DNA of 64,000 nt from Cristatella mucedo (GCA_009760855.2 WPIO01000017.1:2396001-2460000); one strand, 5' to 3'; counted from the first letter of the stretch, positions 12,201 to 23,975 are shown. Notes: generated from the sequence alone by a model not told the origin. Translations and numbers: made by a program.

Positions 12201-15200
12201 CGCTTCACGTATGCCTCGGGGCTCGAGCCCACGACCTCAGCCAGACCTTGGTCGGGGCAAGCACCTTAAATTAATAAATACTAGCTGATTTAACAGCCTC
12301 TTTTTGTATAGCGACAGGAGAGCCTTAACGGCTATCACCGCCGCTTGCAGTGGTGATAAAGGATCGCCCACCGAAGGATTCGAACCCACGGAGCCGAGGT
12401 CGTGAAAAGCAACCGCCTTACCTAGTGAGCCATAACAGCTCAACCGCTGGACCAAACCAGCTCATAATTCCGGCTGATGGTTCGGCCACTGTTGCAATGT
12501 CACTCACTGCACAGTGACCTACAGGCCAGCTTGTGACCGAATGTGGGTGGTAAAACACACCCAACATGCCAAATCGTGGCCATCCATGGTGTGAGCACCT
12601 ATCTCAGCAACCCCTCCCCCACTCCACCGCATAATAGGCGTGCTTGCAGGTTCAGTCACACTGCAAAGTTACTTTGAACTAGAGCTACTAAAAGAGATTG
12701 CCATCGAGCCTAGGGGTTACGCATTTGACGACCGATGTCATGGGCTCGAGCCCTGCTAACCAAGGTCAATGTGAATGCATTTGATGACCGAGATCGTGGG
12801 ATCAAGACCTGTGGCATGTGTGAAGCGTCTGATTATATACAAGTCTTGAGCCATATCCCTACCCCAATATGAGGCTCCTGACATGCTTTGCACAAGGCAT
12901 ATTTCTGACTATTGACTTGACTCCTGGCTTATTGTAAACGGTGCGTGGGTACTTGGTTGCAAAGCAGTACTTACTAACAGAAATGTAACTCTTTGTTAGA
13001 AGCAACACTTGAAAGCTACATATATCTTCAGGTCAGCAATCAAGTTTCTTATAACTGCAGCTGACCGAAGCTTAGGCATCGTCTTAGGGAGTCGAAGATT
13101 TAATATACTGGCCTGAGCCCTTAGTTGTATACAACTTGTACATAAGTCAGCAGCTCGTCTGGTGTGTCTGGAACTCCCTCCCGACCTGCGTCAGAACATC
13201 CCCTGACCTGACCACATTTAAAAAGAACTTGAAAACACCTATTTAGGACAGCATTTAGTGGGTCCCTGTGATTCGTCTTTCATGTGCTTATGCTAGCTGA
13301 CACTGTGCATGCTGCCACTAACCACATTTGCATGCTGACCCTGTGCATGTCACCCCTAACCATGTTATTCATTTTGTTTGTTTTTCAAGCATGATTTTAC
13401 TTACCATTCAATTGCATTTCTCTTTGCAGCAAATGTAAAGCGCCTAGAACGAGATTAAGTTCTCTGAGGGCGCTTTATCAAGTACATTATTATTATTATT
13501 TTTAACATAGTAGCTGCCACATCAGCATGAGCTTCACTGACTTTCTGTTAAGCATCGTATCGACTTCCTTCAAGATCCTTTCTCTGGCCTACAGGTCACT
13601 TGACTTGCTTGCCTCAGCCTACCTGTCCTTGACCTCCTTGCTCCTCCACTGGGCTGTCGCACCTGGCTGGCTGCTCCACGGCTGCCAGTCGTCTCGTACT
13701 GAAATCTGTTGCCAGTCACGGCTGTCAGTCGTCTCGCCACTCCTCGCACTGAAATCTGTTGGCGATCGGGCCTCCAGCTCATTTGCATCGAATGTCTGGA
13801 ACTCACTTTCGGCTTCTGTCATTGACCTGTATTGACCCGGCATCACTTAAGTCTCGGCAGGAGATGCACCTGCTCCACTCAGCTTTCCCGTCACCGTGTC
13901 TTTCCCAAACGTGTCTTTCACATTAAAGCTTTGCTTTGGTAGCTACATACCCGTGCATCGTTAAATGCATGTACTAGCCATAGGTTCTACTAACCAGTGA
14001 CCCTGGCTGGATGTCTTCTTGTGTGCTTTTGCATGCTCGTCTAAGATTGTCATTAAACCTTGGTTGACTCTGTTACCGTGGGCTGTAAAGCACCCGGATT
14101 GGGATTTAGTTCTCTTACAAATGCTAATCAAACGACCTATTTATTGTGATTTTATTGTTAATTATTATAATGCTATTATTTCGCCAGCAACAGCAGAGCT
14201 GGCTTGTTGATAATATTTAGATCTCTTGTCAGAGGAGAAGTTCGGGTGGCAGGGGTGAAATGCTGCCACTGAAGCTTCCATCCGAAGTAGGCTGTCGTGC
14301 TGTGGCAGCAGGTAGTCACCCAGCTGCTACAATAGAGCAGGAGTCTCTGCTGCTCACGTTATGCTTGAAGTACCATGAGTGTCATGTTCCTTCATTGCTT
14401 GAAACTAAGGACTCATCCATTGCCATGCCTCAATGCTTGCAATAGTGCAGTGCAATTTTGAGCCCCTGTCACTGCTTCTTTTGACTTGTCAATTATTGGG
14501 AGAGCTGGGCTTATATTACTCCCTGTCGGCTCCTTGTCTCTGTGTGTTGTGTGTGTGTGCGTGCGTGCGTGTGGGGGGTGCGTGCGTGAGTGTGTGTTCC
14601 TTTATCTTACAGCACCGATCGAGCGTGCAATGACGCATCGGATGTTATTATTGGTGTGTACGTTTGTGATGTGGTGTGATGCCGACGTCAGGGGATGTGG
14701 GGGATTTTGTAGCACGTCTGTTGATACTAAGAAGCTGGCCAGAAACACTAAGCTCATAGCTGAAGCAGTTGGAAAGTATGTTCTTGGACTGCAGAATTCT
14801 TCAGCTCAGCACGTGGACATATTCACGGGAGATCTGGTGAGTAAGCATTCTCACTTCATTCCTTTGTTTGCTCTGCTGCATTTTTGTCCGTCAGCATGCT
14901 CCAGTAAGTAAAATTAGAGGTTAGCTGATAAAGCAGCCTCGTTTGAATAGCTGCAGAGGAGCCTTAGCAGTTACCCCACTTTCAGTAGATAATAAAGGAT
15001 TGCCTGCTGCAGGACTCAAACCCACGGCTTGAGGATCATGAAGTTGACTGCACTTTACCACCGGCCCTAGACAGCTTTGTTAACTGCATTTGCTGAAATA
15101 TTATCACCACGTATCTCGTACTAGCCCTTGATTTTACACTTTCTACTTAACAGTGCGATTTAAAGACTTTGTAATACAGGTCATTGGTTGTTTCAAAGCA

Positions 15201-16954
15201 CTTCTGCTGTAGGTAGGGCTAACTGGAATTGGCCTAGGGAATTGCAAAATTTAAACGAGATCGGCTCAAATAAGTCCAAAATCAATGCACATTTGCTGCA
15301 AAGTTCTTTTATATATTTATTTATTTAACAGCCTGGTTTGTATAGTGGCTGAAGAGCCTAAACGGCTATCACCACCGCTTGCAGAGGTCGATAAGGAATC
15401 GCCCACTGCGGGATTCGAACCCATGATCTCGGTCGTGAAGAGCAAGCACCTGTTGTTGGCTAAGAAGACTGTGTACATGCACAGCATCAACACTACGACA
15501 CGGCATAAGAAGAGCTTATGGCAATATGAGACTGCAGTCTGCAGGGCAGCCAGAACCTTGATGCTTCTTCACCAGTTTCCAACTTAATTTTATGGCTGAC
15601 ATTGTGCGACGGTTCAGCAGCGGTCGGCACTTGCCTGTGGGTCATCAGGGATACCTTTTTAATGCGCTATTTTTTTTGCTTTGGCAATGCCGACAATTGC
15701 TCTGCATCAAGACTGTGCACAGAAGTAAGCTTCTGCATTGCCGGGCTGTGGGCTATAGGCTTAGGAAGTTTCTCATTCGCATACATGCTGCATAAATTAA
15801 AAAAAATTATTCAGCCACCCTTGTTAGCATCTGAAATATTCCCCAATTAACCTCTGAGATATACTGCAACTGACCTAGTCGTTGCTGCCTAGTGCCGGTG
15901 TGTCAGTATCAGCAATGGCTTCACAATTAAACCAAGTAAGTAGCCAATCAGGTTTGCTGCTATGCTGCGCCAGAAAAAGCATGCTTGCACCGGAGAAGGG
16001 GTCGTGTTAGTTTAGAGTGTGCGTGATGAAGTGGCTAGTTTCACAGCTAGTGGCATGCTGATTGTCGCTAGCTGGGAAAACTCCTCTGCTGGTTAGGGCT
16101 GACAACCTGCAATGGTTCGGTGGCTTCATTTAGCTGGGGCTGTTCCTTGTAAAAGTATTCTCGGACATATACAAAATGACTTGTACCTATCATTTGAAGT
16201 AAAGGCAGAGGCTAATTTTTGCAGTTTGCACCGTGCTCCTGTTTGTAAACTCATGCATGAGCTGCTGTGCTGCCTTGGCTGGATAGCTCCTATCTCTATA
16301 GTCGGCAGCTACTTAAGTAGTGGCCACATAATATTTTAGGCAATCACACTACACTAGTGGCAGAGGCTAGAGCAGAGGTGTCGTGCATCATATCAGTCAC
16401 TGTCTGTAGCTTTAGTAAGCCATAGAGGTCGGTGTTAGACTGCTCCTCGAGCTACTACTTCTTTGAGAGCTGGGGGACAGAGATCGGAAGGTCTCATCTC
16501 GCTACTAGCTCTAGTTGATCAGTGCACATTTATGGGGCCTGGGGGCGTCGTCAGCCATGTCGCACAATGTGCTTGTCTCTTAGCCTGCGTGCCTGCAATA
16601 ACGTCCATGCCTAACTTGGATCGGGTGAGTAGGATTTTTTGAACAGCCGATCGACCAAAAGCACGAGTTCAAAAAGATTGTCAAGTTACTCCCAATCGCT
16701 AGTCAAACAGTCGACTAGCATTTTGAAATAATGGAACAGTGTGATGCCAAAAAAGTCATCTGGAACATTGTGGCTCAGTGTGACCGTAGTTTGAAAAGTA
16801 AGATGACTGTAGCGTGTAAGACGCGATGTTTTTGTAGGCATAGGATAAGTCAGCTTGCTGGTCCCGGTTTTTCTGTAAGAGATTGATCTACATTAATCTG
16901 GGATGTGGTGGAGATTGATCTACACTAATCCGGGATGTGGTGATAGGCCGGGGA

Positions 16955-17007
<53 letters not shown>

Positions 17008-19729
17008 CGTGCGTGCGTGTTCAGAAGGCCTGCCGATGCTGCCTTTTTGAACTGCTGAGCATGCACTTATCTGCAGATAATGATTCTTGAGTGTTATCTA
17101 GAGAAGACATGTCTGCTAACACTGAGCATGTTTTCACCAGCTAATCAAACACTCCTTCTCCAGCATGTGTAGATGCCTAGAAATAGATTTAATTTTCTTA
17201 GAGTTATGTGCCAGTGTCTTGTTATTAGTATTATGATAGTCTCAAAGCCACGTCAATGCATAGCATCACCAGCATACCTCAAGAGCGGCGATTGCATATT
17301 GTGAGGAGGCTAAGATTTAAAAAAATATTAGATTCACAAAAGCCGCCATGCAAACGACTAATTATTTTTATTATTATTCCTGCTGCAGTTTGCATAGCAA
17401 TATCACTTCTTTTTGTTAATTTCTGTGCAGGAGGTAAGTGAAGCTGGTCTTTCACAATGGCTGACGACCTTGACCGAACAGCCAAGGCCATCTCAGCTGC
17501 TCGACCGAAAGCACCAGCTTCTTAGCAGCCTTGAGCAGACGCTTGCTCATTATTTACGTGGGGGAACTCAGAGGACCTTCTATGCTGCTGACAAAAAGTA
17601 AGTTTGGTTGTAGGTTGGTGAAAAATTGTTTGCGCCAGCAAGATGCTCGGTGCAGGAGAGTAAGGCAAACTTGCTGCAGACGATGCTCGCCGACCGTGCT
17701 TTAGCAAGTTCATAGCACATTGCTGACTTTGATGATAATTCTTTAGCTTTACTATTTTCCTGGTGGTCTTTATAGGGACCCGGAGTTTATCTTCTATGGT
17801 AATCTCGAGGAGACCATGTACGCTTTCAGGTAAGACATGATTGTTATATTACATTAGAGTACTTCCCACTAACGCCAGTGAAATGTGAGTGTGAAGCCCA
17901 TCATTTTGTTTCTGTTAACGTGCGAGATACAGATATGTGTGCATATCTACACTTGCATATGTACTAGCTTGCACCCATGAAAAATTATGGAAACTTCAAT
18001 TTCGCTTTGAAAAGCAGGCCTGAGTGTCCACTGACCTAAATGGTGAGTGCACCCCACCGAGTGCCAAGCTTAGTTTATATAATAGGCCTCCTTCCGTGAA
18101 GAATCACCGGCAGATTCTATTTATGCATGTCCATCGCTTACCAGAGGCAGGCGAAGTACCTCTTCTGGGCGGTCGGGCTTTATCAGGCAGCTTTCCAAAA
18201 CTCCAACTCATCTGGTCCAAGAACGGTCACTCTTTGAGCAACCCTTTTCATTTTCGTAGTCCTCTAAGCTTCTAGCATTTCAATGTTCAATTTCAACTAT
18301 GAGAATGCATGTCGAAGCTCCGTCTACAAATTAGCAAATGATCTTATTTTCGTGTTTTGGCACTCATCGTTGCTCTGCGACCGTAGTACTACCATAAGAT
18401 ATCATCAAAGGCATAATGTAGACGTAACGTCAGTGACTGTGACAGACGTACTAATGTAATGTAATGTAATTTATCTCCGTCTGTAACTCCACAAAGTCTT
18501 TAAGACCACGTAGATGTTACGCAGGAGAGTTTTGTATAGCGCACTCACAGCCTTAGCAGCTTTCGGTACGCATTCGGTAGCCAACAGACTTCGTCTCGAA
18601 ATAACGTTGCAGAATAACGTTGCAGAGGCATAACAATGAAGTAGTAGGTATGTGCGAGAGTTTTCTACAGGCGCACTTGCAGGATAAGGGGGGCATTGGT
18701 GCACAAGCAGTAGTCACCTGTTTACAGCTTCATATCGTTTAACAAAAAGAAAGTTAAATGCACGGCTAGCTAATTTGAGGTCGCAGTCGAGCAAACAAGT
18801 AGCAGCAAAGGTTGACAGCTAGGAAGTCAAGTTCGACAGTTGCAGAACACTGGGGGCATTCTTGCTCGATAATTGTAGATTTGAGATTCACACGCTGTAG
18901 CCGATGTAGCCAATCCATCCGTCGTCAGCAGTCTTTAACGAAAAGTCTTGAATGCTAATCTATGGTCTTGAGAGAACGAGACGGCATGTGAGGCAAATAT
19001 TTCCGTAGGAAATGGCAGCGTGACTATGTATGAAAGAACTGAGTAGGCTGTACAGTAATGAAACGTGGCGGTTGTGCACTTGTGCCTCATAGTAAGTAAA
19101 AAGTTTGCAGGGAAATTCTTGTCGCTGTATCTTTTAATGCTGTTCCCTTAGTCCGAGGTGTGAGAGTAGAGCTTACCTCTTAGCTGCCTACATTGACATC
19201 TGTGCACGTATCTGTTGTGGATGCTGCCAGTTCAGTTTTACTTTCATTTCAATGCGCCCTTTGAGCACCGAAAGGCTTGGATAAATTAGGCTTTGAATGC
19301 GCTATAGAAAACTCTCGTGCAAAATCACCCACTCAAGTCTTCCTTGTGGTTGTGTGGAGTTACAGAGATGCATTGTATTGCATACTAGCAGCCACCAGGG
19401 AGACAAAAAGGCTATTGCATTGTGTGTGGGTTTAGAAGGGGTGGGTGCTGCTTCGTGGTGCCATTACCCACAACTCAGAATAACCTTGCAGGAAGTCATA
19501 ATCTGACCCTGGCCCTCAAAACCCAGATGTCATTTATGTAACCATTATAATAATAATAATGCACTTGATAAAGCGCCCTCAAAGAACTTAATCTCTTTCT
19601 AGGCGCTTTACATTTGCTGCAAAGGGAAGCTGGTGATATTTGCAAAGGCTATTCTGCTGCTAAATAGATCAGGCAGTTTGGTCTACTAACCTTTACTTTT
19701 ATTTTACTTTGGTCAGTCGTATGTCTGCG

Positions 19730-19784
<55 letters not shown>

Positions 19785-22700
19785 GCGTGTCTCTCTGCGT
19801 GTCTTTCTCTGTCTGTCTCTTGTCTCGGTCTCTGTCTGTCTGTGTGTCTGTCTGTGTGTCTGTCTGTCTGTCTGTCTGTCTGCCTGCCTGCCTGCCTGTC
19901 TGTCTGTCTGTCTCTGTCTCTCTGCAGCAGTGATATATGACAGGGAAGCTACTCTAGTTTCTGCCTTTCAAAAGTGGCACGTTGCTGCTGCTTTCTCTGC
20001 AGAAATTGCATTTAGGCCTGCTTGCTGAGAGGTTTGCCATTCTGTTGGGAGTGGCTGTGTGGGCACTGTATCCCTTTTATGGGTGGATTTCATGCTCATC
20101 TGCATATACACATAATAAAAAGGTGATTTGCTGTGTTGCTACGTTTCAGTGTGAAGCCAGCTGTGTTTGACTTGATACTCATGGCATTCATCGGCTCCTA
20201 TGTGGGACTCGTCTACCTGGCAGCCATGGTATGTGCTGGATGTAATGTATCTCCGTCAGTAACTCCACAAAGTCATAAAGACCATGTGGGTGTTACGCAG
20301 GAGAGTTTTGTATAGCGCACTCACAGCCTAAGCGGCTTTCGGTACGCATTCGGTAGCCAACAGACTTTGTCTCACTCAACAAAGAGAAAGTGGGAAGCAT
20401 AGCAGAGTCAGGAGAGCAGTTGAGGTAGTGAGTAGCATAGAAGTAGCAGTTCAGGACCGCTGAAAAAGATGTGCCATAGTCGGCAGTTGGAGAGTAGATG
20501 TCGTTTCGTAAGAATTGTGGAAGCGAGTTCCACAGTCTAGGACCTGCAGAGCTAAAGCTTCTGTCGCCAACTGTCTTTAAGCGGAGGAATGGGACAGCTA
20601 AGAGTGTCTATTAAGCAGGTGCAAATCTGCAAGGCAGTTTAGGGCCGTGCCGTCTGTGCATTCCTTTCCCTACGTATATCTTTCTTCCTGTCTGTGGAAA
20701 TGTAATTCATTCGAAGGCTGAAGCAAATGGTTATTATTAGTAGTGAGGGTAGCCCTCTTTTCTGCAGCTAACTTACAGCATTTATTGATGATAATAATAA
20801 TAATAATAATAATTATTATAATAATAGGACATTTTTAAAGTACCCTGAGGGAGCTAAATTTCTAGGTACGTTACATATGCTGGCAGGGAATATCTAGGTA
20901 AAACTAAGACCTAGTAAAATGCCTAAATAAAATGCTTAGACGTTAGCGCAAGCAGCGGCAGTCGTTCTCTGTCCGTCGTACCACGAACTTATGTCAAGAC
21001 GTGTAATTTAATCTTTGCACTAGTGCTTACTTGCAGCACGCCTTGAAAAATCGCTTGCTTATTATTGTCTGTGACTGGCCTTGACTGGCTCTTTTCGGTT
21101 GCATGTGGCATAGTGGCAAGCTGTGCCACATTGTCACTGCTGCTTGATGCCAGCCAATGAAGCCTTGCATGGCTGCATCGTGCTACTGACATTTGACGTT
21201 TTCGAACTTCATTGCGAACTTCTCGTCATTTCACTCACTGCTCTGCTTGCTGTGCGTGCGTGCGCGAGCCGTTATTATTCTAATTTGCTCTTGCTGTTCA
21301 CCGAATTTTGATTTTGAGAGAGGATAGTTTTCGAGAAGCAAACTTTAGTCCCGTGCCTGCCGAGCGAGCTTTTTTTGCATTAACGTTAGCTGAAGATCGT
21401 GCCCTTATGGCAGCTCGTGAGGGCTCTGTTCGTCACGCGAATTCTATTAGCACCATACTATCACGCCTAAACCTCAGTATGGACTCGGCCATCTCATGTA
21501 CCCTCTGCATAGAATCTGGGTGTCCTGTTCCAGACTGACCTGTCTTACAGATGAATAAATCAAATCCACAGTCGAATCTGCCTACTTTTAGCTACTACAT
21601 AGCATTGTAAAAATTTGGGCCTGCTTAGATAAAGCATACCGTGGCCAAGCCGATCCGTGCATGTCTGACGTCCCGTCTAGACCTGTGTAACCTGTCACTC
21701 GCACGGTCTTTCTGCCTGTGAATAAGATGCTTAAAGTTGGTCCACAAATCTGCAGCTATACTTCTCTATCATGAACATCGTTGGCGTCTAATTACACCTC
21801 TGCTCGGTCGAGCAATATACTGACTTCAAGGCTCTGCCACTCGCTTTTAGGTGCGGTGGTTGTGTTGCTCCTGTTTGTACCTGTTTGAAATGCCTATTCC
21901 TCTCTTCTTATTCTTCTCTTCGAGACTTCGCATCGTACCGCGCTCTTTCGACTTAAAGTCGTCTAGCTGTGCCTTTAACCAACCTCAAAAATCCTTTGGA
22001 GACTACGTCTTTAGATCGCATGCTCCCGAAGCTTGGAGCTCACTCCCGACTGACCTCACGCTACTTGACGCCCTGACTTGACGGCATTTAAAAAGAAGCT
22101 AAAACTCACCCGTTCATTACAGACCATTTGCTGCGTCCTGTGAATTGTCATTTGCGTACTTGTCAAGTGATTAGTGATAACAAGCACAATTATTTCAGCA
22201 AGCATAAAAGCATACCAAGTGCATAGAAAGAGATTTACTTCTCTTGGGATTCTATGCAAATGTTCTGTTACTCTAATAATAATAATAATAATTATTATTA
22301 TTACTATATGTTATGCTCACGACTATGAACATAGTTATATCCATCTTAGGGCTTTCCTCTTAAGATTTTCGAGCCGCTTGGCTTGCAGCTGGAAGATTTT
22401 GCTGCTAAGCTGAAGAAAATCGGTCAGCAGCAGCATGACTGCTGACTGAGTGGCAGGCTGCTGCTACTCTGCTGCTACTCTGCTGCTACTGGCAAAGCTG
22501 CTGCTAGAGGGGTGTGGTTTGTATTAGAATAGCATTTTCGCTGGTGTCCTAAAGTAAGCTAGAAAGGCTCCAAGCTACTTGAGGTTTTCAGATAACGATC
22601 AGGTGCTCAGATCGTTGGGAAGCCGTTTAATCAAACTGCCGTGCTGGTTTGGCCCGTGGTTAAAGTGCTCGCCCCGACCTAGGTATGGCCGAGGTCGTGG

Positions 22701-23975
22701 GCTCGAGCCCCGTGGCATACGTGAAGCACCTGAATAGAGATTAGGTTTTCTTAGGGCACCATGCAAATGAATTATATTTTTTATATGTATTTTAACTGCC
22801 ACCTGTGATTCGTCCTTCAGGTGCATGCACCTGCTTACACTATGTCCTGCTGCTTCTGGATGCTGATTGCTTACCATTATGGCTACAGATTTTGACGGTC
22901 TTCTCCTCCATCTTCTCTTGACTACCGCTTCCCCTCTTAAGTTATGGGCTGACTACCCATATTTAGGTAGAATTTGAGATGGGAGTCGGCAGCAATGTGC
23001 GACATTTGGTTTCGGTCGATGGAGAGGGGTGGGGGTCAAGTGAATAACTTTGTTAGTCTTTTCGGGGCCTTTTCGGCTACGAGGGGTTTGCCTGGGCTGC
23101 ATTGGGAGCAGAAGGACTGGCATCTTGTGTACAGATTGAAGGTTTAGGCAGTTCCATACTCCGAAGAGTCTTTTAGCACCATCTTTAAGAGACAAGTGAG
23201 TGGACTTAAAACTAGGCCTATTTTAGCCCTTAAAAAACAGAGACCTTAGTCTCTTTTGTGTGGTGTGGTGTGTTGTGGTGTAGTTTTGTGGTGTGTTGTG
23301 GTGTATACAACCACGAGTGTTAAACTTCCTCGTGAGGCATTCCATATAGGTCACTGGTAACTTTATAAATTGCCTTGCTACTAAGTTCTGTGAGTCTCGG
23401 AACTGTTCAAGGCTGCTGCTTAATCAAACATGTTTAGGCCTGTGCTTATTTGTCACTAAATAAACGGATGAGCTTATCAGTTAGTGAATTGAAGAATTGA
23501 GTGCAGCTTTTGAGTGCTTTCCTAGCTGTTAGTGTGTTTACTTGAATCGTCCTTTGAATGGGATCATTGTGTCTTTCTTTCTGTACTCGCGCATGTATAC
23601 TCTTAGCTTCTCTATTTAATTCGATGCACCGAAATTTACAAGTACAGTATTAATTGAGAGTCGGCGTAGTATCATAAGAATAATTCGTATAGTTTGTGTG
23701 GCCTTATTTTATAAGCCAATGGTGTGCTACTTGCAAGCAAAAGTGCATTCTGCCTACCCTGATGTCGGGTGACCGGCATTCTGGAGGGGGAGAGCGGCAC
23801 CTGAAGTTATCTCGCTAAAGTGCCTCCCTAGAGATTTGTCCTGGTTTTCCAGCAACTTTGCTTACAGCTTGTTCTCAAACGATCTTCACACCATGTACAT
23901 AACGTTTGTTCTTTGCAGAATTTCGGTTTATTCGAGTCAATGCTGATGAATCATCGGAAGAAGAAGTTGGCCTAG
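3258..23975 (+). CDS. NCLN: Nicalin (BOS complex subunit), complete 14-exon gene
   Basis: Nicalin is an ER membrane glycoprotein. With NOMO and TMEM147 it forms the BOS complex of the multipass translocon. Exons I read: 3258-3426, 3549-3736, 6616-6760, 6857-6951, 9245-9325, 9648-9751, 9847-9935, 10545-10669, 11449-11639, 14713-14836, 17431-17597, 17776-17829, 20150-20228, 23919-23975. They total 1668 nt (555 residues; human is about 563), all with GT-AG introns and consistent phases. Visible landmarks are an N-terminal hydrophobic segment at about residues 20-36, EFTVYRMQ-like [22 protein letters not shown] at 217-226, [66 protein letters not shown], and VKPAVFDL leading into a C-terminal membrane segment at about 517-541. 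The protein ends KKLA, which fits a KKxx ER-retrieval signal. The fold is M28-peptidase/nicastrin-like. The family is regarded as non-proteolytic. The start is the first ATG in frame with the signal-anchor region. Confidence 0.95.
4590..5040 (+). mobile_element. LINE-1 (CR1/L2-like) RT-end fragment
   Basis: Decayed copy in nicalin intron 2. Translated pieces match the end of the LINE reverse transcriptase ORF found elsewhere here: a SYAPKAWNS block just before the stop, then the LINE 3' UTR with GTGCTTATGCCTGC and ACACTGTGCACACC. Stops interrupt the frame. Confidence 0.6.
5365..5760 (-). mobile_element. LINE-1 3' end fragment
   Basis: Begins with the (AAT)n terminal repeat and the inverted stem-loop tail AACTCAATCTCTTTCTAGGC, continues through the family 3' UTR (GCAGCATGCACAGTGTCAGC) and reaches GAGTTCCAGGCTTTGGGAG, the inverted end of the RT ORF. 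5'-truncated, as is usual for LINE insertions. Confidence 0.75.
7160..7281 (+). mobile_element. tRNA-derived SINE, family SINE-B (broken)
   Basis: The tRNA-like head CTGGCCCAGTGGTCAAGGTG and the B-box-like GGCTCGAGCCC are followed by CCTGAATAGAGATTAAGTTC. The SPIN-like element starts inside its tail at 7282. The expected end of the SINE is not found on the other side, so the insertion was accompanied or followed by deletion. Confidence 0.75.
7282..7467. mobile_element. SPIN-like hAT MITE (non-autonomous)
   Basis: The 186-bp element has 16-bp terminal inverted repeats, CAGTGGCTCTCAACCT at the left and the complement of CATCGGTTCTCAACCT at the right. The subterminal parts CGACCCTTTAATACAGTTCC, CTCATGTTGTGGCGACCCC, TTTTCCGATGGTCTTAGGCG and GACCCCCAAAGGGGTCGCGA are, as I remember them, diagnostic of the SPIN ('space invader') hAT family known from tetrapods and some invertebrates. 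There is no transposase, so it is a MITE. An 8-bp target duplication is not visible (flanks TCTTAGGG and TCAAGATT). Confidence 0.85.
8222..8310 (+). repeat. LINE-1 3' tail
   Basis: AAAGTGCCTAGAAAGAGATT and CAGTTCTCTGAGGGAGCTAT followed by a TAATA-rich run. This is a solitary family tail inside nicalin intron 4. Confidence 0.7.
10682..10760. repeat. C-rich dispersed repeat fragment
   Basis: Iterates GGACATTTACCCCCTGG, GGACGTTTCTTTCCCCCC and GACATTCCCCCCAGGG immediately after nicalin exon 8. The pattern of GGACATTT followed by C-runs is repeated three to four times within 80 bp. It may be part of a larger element that I cannot name. Confidence 0.4.
12138..12267 (-). mobile_element. SINE-B
   Basis: Inverted copy: AATTCATTTGTGTAGTGCCC, then CGCTTCACGTATGCCTCGGG, GGCTCGAGCCCACGACC and CCTTGGTCGGGGCAAGCACC. 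It abuts a SINE-A at 12268. Confidence 0.8.
12268..12445 (-). mobile_element. SINE-A
   Basis: Inverted full-length copy: CTAGCTGATTTAACAGCCTC, TTTTTGTATAGCGACAGG, GGATTCGAACCCACGG (B box) and ACCTAGTGAGCCATAAC (head). Confidence 0.85.
12665..12870 (+). mobile_element. Diverged SINE-B with doubled head
   Basis: Two head-like segments in tandem (GGGCTCGAGCCCTGC at about 12750 and GTGGGATCAAGACCTGTGG at about 12797) precede CATGTGTGAAGCGTCTG. It is more degraded than the other copies. Confidence 0.5.
13080..13505 (+). mobile_element. LINE-1 RT end and 3' UTR
   Basis: A VWNSLPT-like block (TCTGGAACTCCCTCCCGACC at 13170) is followed by the family 3' UTR (GTGCATGCTGCCACTAACC). The stem-loop tail AAGCGCCTAGAACGAGATT and an ATT run end at about 13500. 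Confidence 0.8.
13527..13840 (+). mobile_element. LINE RT C-terminal fragment with internal duplication
   Basis: The 102-codon open frame reads [20 protein letters not shown] and later [16 protein letters not shown]. Both are the end of the LINE RT ORF, as in the 49855 and 59285 copies. The segment GTCGTCTCG...CTGAAATCTGTTG occurs twice in a row at about 13688-13762. Confidence 0.65.
14905..15070 (-). mobile_element. SINE-A
   Basis: Inverted copy just after nicalin exon 10: AGCTGATAAAGCAGCCTC, then GGACTCAAACCCACGGC as the inverted B-box region. Confidence 0.7.
15305..15452 (-). mobile_element. SINE-A
   Basis: Inverted copy: TTATTTAACAGCCTGG, GGCTATCACCACCGCTTGC and GGGATTCGAACCCATG. It has the same orientation as the copy 240 bp upstream. 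Confidence 0.75.
16876..17020. repeat. 31-bp direct repeat, then (GT)n/(GC)n microsatellite
   Basis: GAGATTGATCTACATTAATC...GGGATGTGGTG occurs twice in tandem (about 16879-16941). A GT dinucleotide run from about 16959 then changes to GC/TGCG at about 16999. Confidence 0.85.
17160..17235 (+). repeat. LINE-1 3' tail, diverged
   Basis: GATGCCTAGAAATAGATTT and TTTTCTTAGAGTTATGTG followed by TTATTAGTATTATG. This is the weakest of the tail matches, 195 bp before nicalin exon 11. Confidence 0.5.
18440..18700 (-). mobile_element. LINE-2 3' end
   Basis: It opens with (TAATG)n and CTCCGTCTGTAACTCCAC, then GCAGGAGAGTTTTGTATAGC and TCGGTACGCATTCGGTAGCC. These are the inverted 3' end of the LINE at 30950-33995. 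Confidence 0.7.
19283..19390 (+). mobile_element. LINE-2 3' end fragment
   Basis: TTTGAATGCGCTATAGAAAA, CTCTCGTGCAAAATC and GTGTGGAGTTACAGAGATGC match the LINE-2 terminus in the sense orientation. Confidence 0.65.
19543..19630 (-). repeat. LINE-1 3' tail
   Basis: AATAATAATGCACTTGATAA, AGCGCCCTCAAAGAACTTAA and CTTTACATTTGCTGCAAAGG: an inverted tail with its ATT repeat. Confidence 0.8.
19731..19925. repeat. (CT)n / (TGTC)n microsatellite
   Basis: A run of CT from about 19733 to 19780 merges into TCTG/TGTC tetranucleotides up to about 19920. Long open frames of Leu-Ser and Cys-Val-Ser across it are artefacts of the repeat. Confidence 0.95.
20236..20640 (-). mobile_element. LINE-2 3' fragment
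   Basis: Starts 8 bp after nicalin exon 13 with CTCCGTCAGTAACTCCAC and GCAGGAGAGTTTTGTATAGC. It continues to GAGCGAGTTCCACAGTCTAG-like sequence, the inverted end of the RT ORF (GTRLWNS block). Confidence 0.7.
20788..20885 (-). repeat. LINE-1 3' tail, diverged, with (ATA)n
   Basis: An ATA run at 20791-20828 is followed by AAAGTACCCTGAGGGAGC and TTCTAGGTACGTTACATATG. Confidence 0.6.
21600..22315 (+). mobile_element. LINE-1 RT C-terminal region and 3' UTR
   Basis: Successive frames give [11 protein letters not shown]-like, [14 protein letters not shown] and [18 protein letters not shown], the RT end. These are followed by a shortened 3' UTR, the tail AAGTGCATAGAAAGAGATTT and an AATAAT run at about 22275. 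Confidence 0.65.
22640..22795 (+). mobile_element. SINE-B
   Basis: GCTGGTTTGGCCCGTGG, GGGCTCGAGCCCCGTGG and ACCTGAATAGAGATTAGG, ending GAATTATATTTTTTATATG. The copy is near full length. Confidence 0.85.
22800..23900. other. Nicalin last intron, nothing recognised
   Basis: There is a LINE-like 3' UTR remnant (CACTATGTCCTGCTGC) at about 22840 and a GT-rich imperfect TGTGGTGTGGTGTG repeat at about 23256-23310. I see no gene. Confidence 0.5.
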
